The notes beneath the pieces are model-generated. The model worked only from the letters and a program-made list of their open reading frames with translations, did not search any database and was not told where the DNA came from. The translations under genes and the position numbers were made by a program. From Pardosa pseudoannulata (taxonomy: Eukaryota > Arthropoda > Arachnida > Araneae > Lycosidae): DNA of 64,000 nucleotides. Location of the stretch: contig CM063503.1 in NCBI GenBank assembly GCA_032207245.1, positions 106,936,256-107,000,255 on the forward strand, read 5' to 3'. Positions 1-15,769 of the stretch are shown here, in pieces (the stretch's first letter is position 1; each line of letters begins with the position of its first letter).

Positions 1-5784
<5,784 letters not shown>

Positions 5785-6746
5785 AAAATAAATCCAATTG
5801 GAGATACTTTATATCAAAGTGATATCCATTTAATCTTGTTAATCAAAATGTGTAACATGCGGTGAAACACTTTGACTTGTCAGTTGAATTATAGTATAAG
5901 ACACAAGCCTGGAAGCTTTGTGGATAAAAATAACTATACGTTATGGATCTAAAATTCTGATTGAGACAATAGATTTTTCATTCTATATGTATTAATGATG
6001 GTGAAATAAATGTGATGAAATACGGTTGTCCATATTTCATATAATACGTACACCACAAAACCCTGAAATGTGTTTAATCATAAATACATAGAAAAATAGT
6101 AGTAGTGTACAAATATGTTTATTTTGAAAATATCTATATGAGCAAGCACGCATTTTTCTTTAAAATTTTGTAGACTATGACATTCCAAAATTTAATATAT
6201 TTGTTAATTATCATAATCTATTTCGTGCAAGCTATAGTACTTTATTACATAAAACATTAGTTCCAAATATGTCGACGATTATCATTATTCATATTATATA
6301 TGTAATATATAAAAATTATTACACTTAGAATAGCTATTTAAAATTCTCCTTTCTCCCTTCTCATTCCTTCATATCTATTTTATCATCCGCCTAATATCTT
6401 AATTAAAGACATTTATGCGGATTTCAAACTCTTTCTTCCTGTCTCCCAAAGCTAATTATGTAATAAATGCTAATTCTCCTTTCATTAGCCATATGTTTCA
6501 GCTCTCTAAATAAAATAGTTCTCTCCTACAATGACTAAATTGCTACAATAATGCTGACTAGGCTACTCTCTCTTGGGAAAAGAATTCGTCTCATCTCTCG
6601 TTGTGGGGTCAACTTTGTAATAGGAAAGTGTGATGTGTCATTCTATGCTTTGATCTTGTCAGAGAAACATGGCTTTACCTAGTCTTAAATATAGTAAAGT
6701 TTCTCCATGGACATCGTTATTTTCTCAATGGAGACATGACTGCATT
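5785..6746. other. Non-coding DNA with a pyrimidine-rich, higher-complexity core
   Basis: No gene is seen. From about 6345 to 6700 the sequence becomes pyrimidine-rich, less AT-biased and non-repetitive, with several ATTA/TAAT cores. It could be regulatory DNA; see the matching finding. Confidence 0.4.
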
Positions 6747-6874
6747 TTAACCCTTTGACAGTTTCTTTTATTTCAGAATTCGGTCAAAAAATGTCACATT
6801 TTTTACTGTATTTTTTTCTTCCTTTTACATTTTTAAGTAAAGATATGTTATTAAAACTAACATTTCTAATATTT

Positions 6875-7200
6875 TTAAGCATTTATTACAACTTTTTTTC
6901 TTTCTATGAAAGCATCATAGAATTGAAGTTTACCTTTAGTCTCATCGATATTCAAGTTAATTTTTGGAATTCCAGTGAAAACAAATCTAGGAGGCAGATC
7001 CGAAGGATTATCACAATTAATTTTAAAAAAATTGTCGTGCTTGTCTGATTCCATCTGTACTGCTATCTGAGTCACTACTACCTAGGTCATCTAGTAAACA
7101 TTCGCTACTATCATTTACAGATAATTCAGTTTCTGATTTCAAGTCACAGTTCGAATCACAAGAAATTAGCATCATACGCTCTGAATTATCCAATATTTAA
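6875..7200 (-). pseudogene. piggyBac-like transposase fragment (N-terminal part), frameshifted
   Basis: On the minus strand the segment 7050-7200 reads as an acidic, Ser/Asp-rich stretch (for example DDLGSSDSDSSTD), typical of the N terminus of piggyBac transposases. In another frame at 6875-7075 it continues with PPRFVFTGIPKINLNIDE, which resembles the start of the DDE_Tnp_1_7 domain, where a Phe-x-Phe-Thr-Gly-type motif leads into the core. The frame change near 7050 and the loss of everything after the domain start, including the catalytic Asp residues, make this a pseudogene. The family assignment rests on motif memory plus the TTAA-flanked ends. It is the only coding trace found in the three piggyBac-like elements. 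Confidence 0.55.
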
Positions 7201-7457
7201 AAGTAAAAAATTATTATTCAACTCTTACATCAATAAAATTATCAGGCTGTTAGTAAAATATAACCAGAAAGCTATACACTGGAAGATAAAAATTCATCTT
7301 CTGATACAAAACATGCGAAAAAACCCGCGCTTTTGAACCAATCAGAGTAGAAAATACAATAAACTGCAAACTATCATTTACTGGATCTATACGAATAATT
7401 TGTTACTAAAATTGGAAAAAATAGGGCCGAAACAGTGCTAGCGAAATATAAATAAGA

Positions 7458-7523
7458 TTGCCCGTACACCTTACGGGCAAATCAGTTAAGTCAAGAAAGC
7501 TGTGCCCGTACTCCGTACGGGCA
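7458..7523. other. Twin subterminal hairpins of piggyBac-like element 1
   Basis: First stem: TTGCCCGTA (7458-7466) pairs with TACGGGCAA (7472-7480) over a 5-nt loop. Second stem: TGCCCGTAC (7503-7511) pairs with GTACGGGCA (7515-7523) over a 3-nt loop. Both are perfect 9-bp stems and are GC-rich against an AT-rich background. They lie 15-80 bp inside the right TTAA, where piggyBac transposases are known to bind subterminal repeats. Confidence 0.85.
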
Positions 7524-7628
7524 AAACAGGTAAGGGGTTAATTAGGATTCTGATTTTCTAGTAATCCCAGACAAATAAAAACATTTGAGACTAATTTTAT
7601 GTGACCAGCATATTAATTTCACCGTTTT

Positions 7629-7800
<172 letters not shown>

Positions 7801-7839
7801 ATTCATGAAATAAAATCTAACACAAATAGGGAGAAAATT

Positions 7840-8175
7840 AGGAATAGAAGTGTTGCATGAAACTGACAATCTTGATAGCCCGAAGACATAACCACTGGTG
7901 ATAATCTTAAATTTAATTATTGTAACAATTTAGTCGCTAGAAAGATTTGTGGATCAGTTAAATGACGTGCTGGTGCATCGCAAATTCCGGATGGGTGAAC
8001 ACCAGCATATTAATAGAGTTGAAAGACAATTCATTAAAGTAAACTGAACTAGATTTTATATAATAACGGTCCCAGAAATCATGGAAATGCATGTTGGAAG
8101 AAAATTCTTTGTAGGTGTGTGGATAGAGGATGAGAGAACTGTTTATTTTATAATAGTAGAAAATTCTTTAAAACT
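7840..8175 (+). repeat. Unnamed dispersed repeat, copy 1
   Basis: First of four diverged direct copies within 4.5 kb. Shared blocks are GAAACTGA near the start, ATAATCTTAAATTTAATTAT, GCTAGAAAGATTTGTGGA (7936-7953), a GTGCATC...ATTCCGGATG block, a GTTGAAAGACAATT block and a trailing TTATAATAGT. No open frame is conserved among copies, so this is probably a non-coding repeat rather than exons. I do not recognise the family. Confidence 0.6.
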
Positions 8176-8560
8176 TCTTCAAATCTTCATTATTTACTTT
8201 GATAAGATCTATTTACATTTTCTTTAAATTGTTTGAAAATGTCGCCGTAAATTTCATCACAATTACAGACTATACTTTAAAGAACACGTATTTAATCAAC
8301 TATATACTTTAAAATATTTATTTTCTCCGATAACGGATACTTTTATCTATCTTATTCCATGAGCCACATATAAAAATTCCCAGAATTCAAATATTAATAG
8401 ATAAATAATATGTACTCTCATAATACTTCGAGAGTGCCTTGATATAGATATTGTTGAAAACATATTTTTTACATATTATTTGAGTGATATCTAAGCACAC
8501 GGTATGTATAAAATTGAAATTAAATGTCCATGTACTTTCTCACCTCTCAATTACGCTGAT

Positions 8561-9082
8561 TTAACACATTGTGTTCGGGTACATTTCGCAGCGAAATTGT
8601 ACCGGGAGCTGGCGTTTTGCGTATAATTTTAGTGATTCAGTTAAATATCAATAGATCAATAATTATTTAATTTTTAACCAACTTTTCGTAATTTATATTT
8701 AAATATATAAACAAATATAGAAATAGAAATATATTAATAACAAATATAAGATTTTGTAACATATTTTTAGTGGATAAATTTATAATAGTATCGTAAATAT
8801 GAAAAATGAAATAGAAATAGAAAATTAATAGAAAATTAATTTTTTCCCGTTCTATGGTTCCGTATCGACTGGCTTAAAAACTAGTTTTCATTTGTCTAAA
8901 TTTTTCCGGAATCTATGTAGTAGATAAGAGCATTCGAATTCGTTTTCCTGTATATACCGTTATTTTTGTACCAGCAAACAAACCATGTTGTTACACTAAC
9001 CCGTACTAGTACTTGACCCTTACTTAAGTATCAATCGTCAGAAAACGTACTTTAAAACGTACTCCCGCATACAATATGTTAA
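8561..9082. mobile_element. piggyBac-like element 3, 514 bp between TTAA sites
   Basis: TTAA at 8561-8564 and 9079-9082 bounds the element. The inverted ends are CACATTGTGTTCGGGTAC on the left and CATATTGTATGCGGGAGTAC read inward from the right; they align over most positions with a short indel. The left end has a hairpin, GGTACATTTCG (8578-8588) with CGAAATTGTACC (8592-8603). The right end has the palindrome GTACTAGTAC (9003-9012) and two direct AAAACGTACT copies (9042, 9054). No transposase is recognisable. The ends differ from the CCCYTT type of the other two elements, so it is a different subfamily. The assignment rests on TTAA plus terminal structure. Confidence 0.6.
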
Positions 9083-9571
9083 AATGTAAAAAAAATATCT
9101 ATATTTACATACTTTTAAATTTAGATTTTACTAATCAAATTACGAAATCTGAACTCAATATATAAAGAAAATCCATTTAGGATAGTAAAAAATGATATAT
9201 TTATTATTAATTTTTATTAATTTTATTTACAGTCATATATAAATTCTATCTGAAATATCAAAGAAAAATTTATCTGACAGATTTTAGTTAAGTTAATTTT
9301 TCTCTCTTTTTTGCGCCATTATATCACATCATAACACAACTGAGAAGTGTGATAGGTTTGTTTAATTATTTTTTATTTAAAAACATTTTAATAATGTAAT
9401 TTTACACTGCAAAAGTTTACGTATAGAAATTCATACTTAATGTTACAGAAAAAGTCGAAAAAATCCAATGTTAGACATTAGACATGCACTCAAATGTTTA
9501 AAGTTTTGCTGACATGTAATTAGGCAATCCATGTTCATAGTGATATTTCTATCCAATGGTTAAACCGAAAC

Positions 9572-9692
9572 TATTAACTAATTAATATCAATATTATATA
9601 TATTTATAGATATCAAAACAATTTTATAGGACCAATATGAAGAAAACAGAATGAAACTAAAAATACTGATGTCCCAAACATATTACCAGGCC
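9572..9692. repeat. Inverted duplication, left arm (empty SINE site)
   Basis: This 121-bp arm is the reverse complement of 10181-10277 joined to 10468-10488. A 45-bp stretch starting at GGACCAATATGAAG (about 9628) is identical in both arms. This arm has no SINE and so preserves the uninterrupted target, apart from two extra bases (TA) at that point. The arms are 488 bp apart and could pair as a long hairpin. Confidence 0.9.
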
Positions 9693-9945
9693 CGAAAATC
9701 TTCAATTCTTCAAATCTTCATTTCAATTATGGTAAGAAAATTGTTGATAGAAAGTTTTGTTTATGTGTTTAAAAATGACAAAGTGATGCATCCTAAATTC
9801 CGTTTGGGTTAGCATGAGAGTAATGACATCGTCATAACACAATTGGTCATAATTGGGCTAGATTTGATTTAACAGAAGTCCCACTAACATCACGTAGTAT
9901 TTAAAGAACTCATACGAATATAATAGTGAGGTTAATCAAAGAAAA
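9647..9945 (+). repeat. Unnamed dispersed repeat, copy 2 (most diverged)
   Basis: Aligns with the copies at 7840, 10595 and 11952. GAAACTAAAAATACTGATG matches their heads, followed by TTCAATTATGGTAAGAAA, GTTGATAGAAAGTTTTGTT (matching GCTAGAAAGATTTGTGGA), TGATGCATCCTAAATTCCG and a late AATATAATAGTGA. Its head overlaps the left arm of the inverted duplication. Confidence 0.5.
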
Positions 9946-10180
9946 CTTTCTTTAATTTTGGTAAGTATTTAGCTACGAAAATTAATTGAATCTATATCAA
10001 AATATTGCATATTATTTCAGCATATTTTTCATAAAAAATGGGTTTTTCTTAAGTCACTAATATGTCAATTTATTATCGAAATATGATTTCTATCTAATGG
10101 TTATTAAATTGAATTTATTTATTATACAATGCCTTTATATAAAGGAATATATGCACTTTATTTATAAGGAATATATACCA

Positions 10181-10488
10181 GGCCTGGTAATATCTTTGCG
10201 ACATCAGTATTTTTAGTTTCATTCTGTTTTCTTCATATTGGTCCTATGAATTGTTTTGATATCTATAAATATATAATTGGTTTGGTTTGGAGCGCTACGG
10301 TCTACTGTTTTACACACGAGGGCTAATGAGATCGGGACTTACTGCTTAAAGCCGATTCCGAACGGCTACGAACATCCATGCCATAGTGGATTTCGAACCC
10401 AAGAACACCGGTACGGACGATCAGCGCCCTAACCAATCGGCCAGCGTTCGGCATATAAATATATAATATTGATATTAATTAGTTAATA
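10181..10488. repeat. Inverted duplication, right arm (filled SINE site)
   Basis: Reverse-complement partner of 9572-9692, interrupted by a SINE at 10278-10453 plus its second target-site copy. Without that insertion the arm is about 118 bp, nearly the same as the left arm. The few differences outside the insertion suggest the duplication is fairly young or has been homogenised. Confidence 0.9.
10278..10453 (-). mobile_element. tRNA-derived SINE, near full length, with 14-bp target duplication
   Basis: Read on the minus strand it starts with a tRNA-like head. A-box-like sequence (TGGCCGATTGGTTAGGG) is complementary to 10426-10442, and a B box (GGGTTCGAAATCC) is complementary to 10388-10400. 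A tRNA-unrelated body follows (CATGGATGTTCGTAGCC and so on), ending in a CCAAACCAAACCAA tail. TATAAATATATAAT is repeated exactly at 10264-10277 and 10454-10467 as the target-site duplication. These are hallmarks of a Pol III SINE mobilised by a partner LINE. The (CCAAA)n tail, instead of poly-A, implies a LINE that recognises a specific 3' end. It is the most complete of at least seven copies here. Confidence 0.92.
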
Positions 10489-10510
10489 TTTGTGGATTAC
10501 AGTTTATCCT

Positions 10511-10556
10511 TTATAAGTAATATGCAAAGGTATTACTTTATACATATTACTTATAA
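10511..10556. other. Perfect 14-bp stem-loop
   Basis: TTATAAGTAATATG (10511-10524) is the exact reverse complement of CATATTACTTATAA (10543-10556), with an 18-nt loop. The loop holds AAAGGTATTACTTTATAC, which recurs at 11952-11969 next to repeat copy 4, so the hairpin may mark one edge of that repeat family. Confidence 0.8.
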
Positions 10557-10594
10557 TGCACATAATCTACCATATTATATGCATTACAAGTAAG

Positions 10595-10955
10595 ATATGA
10601 TACTAATGAGGAAAAAGTTACAAATTAATTCATTACATAAAACTGAAATTCTTAGTAATGCAAAGACGTAATCAGCGGAGATAATCTTAAATTTAATTAT
10701 TCTAACAGCATTGTTGCTAGAAAGATTTGTGGAGAAATTTAATGGCATGTTTGTGCATCTCAGATTCCGGTCCGGTAGCACCAACGTATCAATATTGCGA
10801 AAGACAATTGATTATAGTGAACTGGAGTAGAATGTATGTAATACCAAACCCCGAGAACATTGGAAACTCTTTGAAAGCAAATTCATTGGAATGTACGTGT
10901 GTGGTCAGTCATTTAGAAAATTGTTTAATTTATAATAGTGGAAATCGTTAAATAT
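10595..10955 (+). repeat. Unnamed dispersed repeat, copy 3
   Basis: Very clear match to copy 1: AAACTGAAATTC, then ATAATCTTAAATTTAATTAT, GCTAGAAAGATTTGTGGA at 10716-10733 (identical to 7936-7953), CATCTCAGATTCCGG, GAAAGACAATTGATTATAG and a trailing TTATAATAGTGG. A 74-codon open frame crosses it but is not conserved in the other copies, so it is not called as a gene. Confidence 0.65.
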
Positions 10956-11951
10956 ATTTTAATCTCAATTACTAGTTATGGTATGGATATCTATTTGAAC
11001 GTATTTCAAAAAGAATGAAATTATCATGGTATGTTTAGTACAAAGTTTAATAGTACTTTTTAATAAATCTTTTTATGTATTTAAGGGGTCATACGACTCT
11101 TAAATGTTGAAAAAATGTAAACAGATTATCATTTTTGACTTTTTATACCTTGAAAAGTATCAGTTTTACAAACATAATTGTTGTAAATAGTTATAACAAA
11201 TTATTATCTTTATACACATATTTTATTCATTTTTGAAATATAAAAATATTTTTGTTAGGAATTATTATACAAGAGACACTTTGTTATTAACAAACACGAT
11301 ACAAGGTTAATTCAAATTATTACTAAAATATAATTAAATTTAAAACAAACTTATTTATTTAAATCATACTACAATATATATAATAAATTAGAGTCTAAAA
11401 ATTTAGATAGTTAAGATACATATATAATTTTTAAAAATATTTGAAAAAAGTAAATTCTCTTTTTTAAAAATTAAAAAAATATTATCATTTAAAAATATTT
11501 TGAGAATTATAGAAGAAAATTTAGGTTGAATCGAATGGAAATTATATTTTATACAACATGTAATAATTCATAAAAAATATTTAATTCTTTTTGAGATTAC
11601 ATGCGTGTTACAAGAAAAAAACACAATTTGAGAAAAATCAAATTAAGTTTTCTAAGTTTAAATTTCATTACAGTAAACAGATTACACGTTTTTATTCATA
11701 ATTCCTCTCAATATTATAATTTTTTAAGTGGATTGTTTTAAAATATTCAGAACTGAATTATTTTTCTCATACATATATTTTTTCTAAATTGAAATATTTG
11801 TTCGACATAACAGTCATATGAGAAAGAGACAATTAGAGACCAAAGAGACTCCTTACAGAGACTATTCATTCTCGTTATAAAATTACTTTTCAAAGATTAT
11901 GTAAATGAGAATAAGTGCACATTTCATGACTAGCGTCCACATTATATATAT

Positions 11952-12345
11952 AAAGGTATTACTTTATACAGCTGCAATAAAACGTAAAAGAAGAAAGTTC
12001 GAATAAAAAGTATTGTGTGAAAATGAAAATCCTGATATACCTCAGATATAACCAGTGATGATTATCTTTGAAGCGTAAATTCAATTATGGTAACAAAGTA
12101 ATTGCTGAAAATATTTGTGGATAAGTATAATGACGTGTTGGTGCATCACAGATTCCGGATGAGAAAACAATTTGTTGTCACTAGTGTATTAATAACGTTG
12201 AAAGAATATTGATTTCAGTATACTTTAGTAGATGTTATGTAATAATAATTCCACAAACATTGAAAACTCTAAACAATGAAAGCTAATTGACTGAAACAAA
12301 TTTTGGAGAGTATTTTATATTATTAAAAATACACTACTCGTAAAC
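11952..12345 (+). repeat. Unnamed dispersed repeat, copy 4
   Basis: Starts with AAAGGTATTACTTTATAC, shared with 10526-10543, then GAAAATCCTGATA, GCTGAAAATATTTGTGGA (12104-12121), GACGTGTTGGTGCATCACAG, ATTCCGGATG, a GTATTAATAACGTTGAAAG block and AACATTGAAAACTCT. It is the copy that best links the 5' flank of copy 3 with the body of copy 1. Confidence 0.6.
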
Positions 12346-13667
12346 GGTTTTAGAATGTGCTAAATAGCAGATATAGTTTATAAAATAATAAGATAAAACA
12401 GCTCTATAAAAGCAGTATTTTCTTTTAGAATGGAGTTTTAAGAACTTTTTTGACACTACCTTAATCTGTGTGTAAAAAGATAGTAGGAAATGTAAAAAAA
12501 AAATTGAAAAGTTGAACGGAAAAAAATATGTTTAATTTTAATGCTTATTATGCCTTTAAAGAATAAATCTTATGTACCCTATGTAAATTATTTTAAATAA
12601 ATAAGGTTCAACAAATAATATCATGAAAGTATACCTAACTAAACTAATTCTATAAAAAAGAATAAGAATATAAATGAAATTTCATAGCATGGCTTTGAAC
12701 AGTATACTTTGAAACTATTACTTTTTAGAAAATTAAAACATGTATAAGGTATTGATACGGCACAAAGCTTAAGCTTAAGTTAGGATGAAAAAGCTCTAAT
12801 GACTTGAGAAAAAGTAGATAACATTATAACATGTATATAATAAATGTTTAAATGGTCTCTTGAAAACAATAATCAGCAGTCATGCAGTACTTTTTGTTCA
12901 ATCAACAATCTAATGATGTTTTAATCACATGCAAAGTATAAATATTTTTATACTAGAAGTTTCTACAAGGAATGAATCATTTAATAAAGTGTTTCAAAAA
13001 CATCTCCACTAAACTAAAATTAAGCATGTCTGGCAAAGAAATAACTTTAGTTCTGCTGTATGGATAAGATGGGCATTATGTTTATTTTACGTTAAAGATA
13101 AATGTATAAAACTGAAAGAGGGTAAGCTGAAAATAATAACCAAGTTGTTTCTATGTTGTTATATAAGATGGAAACAGTGATCGTTTATTATAGTTAGGGT
13201 GTGAAATACACTGGGAAACACATAATAGAGAAATTCAATGTTTTCGAAAAAATACAAAATATTTCACGAAATTATTTTTATTTGAAGCATAGTTTGAAGT
13301 CAATATAGATTTTACCAAGTTCGCTGTATTAAATTTACATGCTCAATATTGTGTAGGCATCATTTTGATTACAGAGTGCATAAAAATGTTTTTTACTTCT
13401 AAATTACATTAGGTCATATTTATTCAATTAATGAAGATACAAATAACTTCAACAACATACTCACTTATTAGTGGTTTTTCATATGTCAACAAATATGTTT
13501 AAACACAGAATTTTTCAAAAAATACAATATTTTATAAAGATTTATTTAAATATTACAAACTTCTGATGCGTTCACCTTGACTTCCACAGTCTGTTTAAAT
13601 GTGATTTTAATGGTACTCTATGACATTAAAATCATCGTGCATAGTTAATTCCTTATGCATTCTTGTC
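12346..13667. other. AT-rich non-coding DNA
   Basis: Nothing recognisable on either strand beyond short A/T runs. Confidence 0.55.
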
Positions 13668-13783
13668 AAGTGATGGCCAAATAGTTAGAGAGCTGATCTC
13701 CGAAACCGCAGCTCGTGGATTCGAAACTCACTGTGACATGGATATTCGTAGCCTTTTGGAATCGGTTCTAAAAAGGAGTTTAC
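13668..13783 (+). mobile_element. tRNA-derived SINE remnant, 3' truncated
   Basis: Plus-strand copy of the family at 10278-10453. It has an A-box-like GATGGCCAAATAGTTAGAG (13672-13690), a B box GGATTCGAAAC (13717-13727), then CACTGTGACATGGATATTCG and TAGCCTTTTGGAATCGG from the body. Similarity ends near 13783, well before the CCAAA tail. Point differences and the missing 3' end indicate an old copy. It is not a functional tRNA gene because no cloverleaf partner for the acceptor stem is seen. Confidence 0.75.
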
Positions 13784-15588
13784 AATATTTATTGTAGGTT
13801 TTATATTACAACACACAATTACCATTTTTATACCACTAATAGAAATTTTGAATTAATAATATTTACATACATTTTTGTATATAAGCACACATGACAGTGA
13901 GGCATATTTTTATGTATTTAATCGGTAAAAATGATATCCTTGAACTATTTGGAGATACATATTCATAGAAAAATACTCTAATATCTACAACTACTTAAAC
14001 TTTTATACAAATTCTATGTTTTTCTCTCTCCTGTTTTCTTTTAGACTGTCTTGGGTCACATTTAAAACAATTAGAACAACTGTTTCTTTGTATTCATTTA
14101 TCCTTTGCTTTCAATAAATGCGCTAGTTTAAATGTGGCTTTATAACAGAACACTATTTAATCTAAAATTTGTGCAATAAAATAAACATATACAAATTTTG
14201 TTTTACTAATACTAATTTTGATGATATTTTCTGCTTGTGTATTTTGTGTTAAATATCTGAAGTACTGATAAAATATATTTACTTTTAAAGCTCAAAATAA
14301 ATTAGTTTTACAAATATGTGTGAAGAGCTTTAAAGTTATAAAAGTAAGACCAAACGTTTGGGTACAGTCATTTAAAGTTTATATCGTTTATTTCAATAAT
14401 TTCTTCATTCATTTCGTAATATTACTATATGATCGATTTTAAATGAGATTTTAATTGCACCAAAGTGTCCTAACACTTAACACTCTCGAAAATCAGAGTT
14501 CATTGAAAGAGAAATTATTCTTAAGATTAATATCTTTGTTTATTCATTTAATATTATGTCACATTACACAGCTTTTAATACCTAGTTCCCTGGTCTGTGA
14601 CTCACCTTTTCAAGCCTGTCATAGCAGCAGCAAGTGGGGACTTGAGAAATTAATAATTATGATTATGGAATAGCGGATATAAAGTTATTATTCTATCCCG
14701 ACACAAGTAAGGGAGGGAGAGAAATGTGGAAAGGCAATTAAAATTGGGTAAATCCAGTAATTATTATTCTTGGTGCGTAAATGTGTCTCGTCATGTGTCA
14801 CCGAACGAGGCATCGGACCATGATTGATGTTTTATTCAAGTAGAAGCCCAGAGAAGATACATTTCATTCAAAGTAATTAAATGCTGAATTGAAATGATGC
14901 TTGAAGCGTGTTGTAATTATGCCTTCTTTCCTGTTAAAATAGTTTAGGAACGTTACATTTCATAGTAACATATATTCTACTTCAAAGCACAAAATATAAA
15001 TGTAGCATACTTTAATAACTGCGTATTTTTATTAAATTTACGTACTTAATTACTATCAATGTTATAAAATAATTTTCCTTATTACGCTTCATTTCTTTGC
15101 GCAGATAGTTTTTTTTAAATAATTATATAAAATTGACCTATAATTGTGTGAATCTACCTTAATTACGTGTGAAATGTGTTGAATATTATTTATTCTGGTC
15201 GAAGCAGAGTTGATTATATTTAGTGAAATGAAATCTTTAATTATCTGAATTAATTCAATTAATAATCCTTAGGTTAATTTTTCTGTATTTTTTTCTTATT
15301 ATAAAGTTTCTTAATTTTGAATGATTTAAAACCTCATTAATATTACATTCATGTTCTTTAATAAATAAATATGTTTATAATAAATGAAAGAAAGCATTTT
15401 AATGTATATCCCAAACAGAAAAATAACAGATAGGATTCGAGAAGAATAATAATATTTGCTAAGTGGCTAAATTAAAAGAAAGAAGAAAATATATTACGAA
15501 AGGTTGCAATTAAAGGACAAAATCTCCTGAGAACTATTTTAAAAAAACTTATAATTACGTTGGTTAATTTTAGATAAAGATTTGTTTG
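13784..15588. other. Non-coding DNA including a higher-complexity block
   Basis: No supported gene. From about 14575 to 14960 the sequence is richer in G+C, free of simple repeats and dotted with ATTA/TAAT cores; see the finding on possible conserved elements. The rest is ordinary AT-rich sequence. Confidence 0.45.
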
Positions 15589-15596
15589 CACACACA

Positions 15597-15688
<92 letters not shown>

Positions 15689-15769
15689 TACACACATATA
15701 TCCATATATCTATCTATCTATCAATCTCTCTCTGTGTGTGTATATATATATATATATATTAGTATATAT
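15589..15769. repeat. Compound (CA)n(TA)n tract with TCTA, TC and TG/TA tail
   Basis: A (CA)n run is followed by about 50 bp of TA, then a mixed tail with CA, four TCTA-type units, (TC)n, a short (TG)n and a second (TA)n. The tail holds the only clear TG-before-TA order in the window outside interrupted cores. Confidence 0.95.

Larger units (their letters stand above)
6747..7541 (-). mobile_element. piggyBac-like element 1, internally deleted, 787 bp between TTAA sites
   Basis: TTAA at 6747-6750 and 7538-7541 flanks the element, as expected for the TTAA-specific piggyBac superfamily. The ends are related inverted repeats: CCCTTTGACAGTTT on the left and CCCCTTACCTGTTT read inward from the right, 10 of 14 positions matching. 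Inside the right end lie two GC-rich hairpins (7458-7480 and 7503-7523). The interior keeps a piece of transposase on the minus strand. The left sub-end shares GGTCAAAAAATGTCA with the element at 22335-22972, so the two belong to one family. With under 800 bp and a broken reading frame it must be non-autonomous. Confidence 0.75.

Noticed and set aside
6755..7048. 97-codon plus-strand open frame
   Set aside because: It is largely antisense to the piggyBac-like transposase fragment and starts within the element's left end.
10388..10442. tRNA gene suggested by A and B boxes (also at 13674, 33217)
   Set aside because: The boxes are linked to a shared non-tRNA body and a CCAAA-type tail with target duplications, so they are SINE heads; no full cloverleaf is seen.
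10727..10951. 74-codon open frame
   Set aside because: It lies in copy 3 of a non-coding repeat, and the other three copies do not keep the frame.
14455..14673. 72-codon open frame overlapping a higher-complexity block
   Set aside because: It shows no recognisable motif or splice context, and its length is expected by chance; possible regulatory DNA is the better reading.
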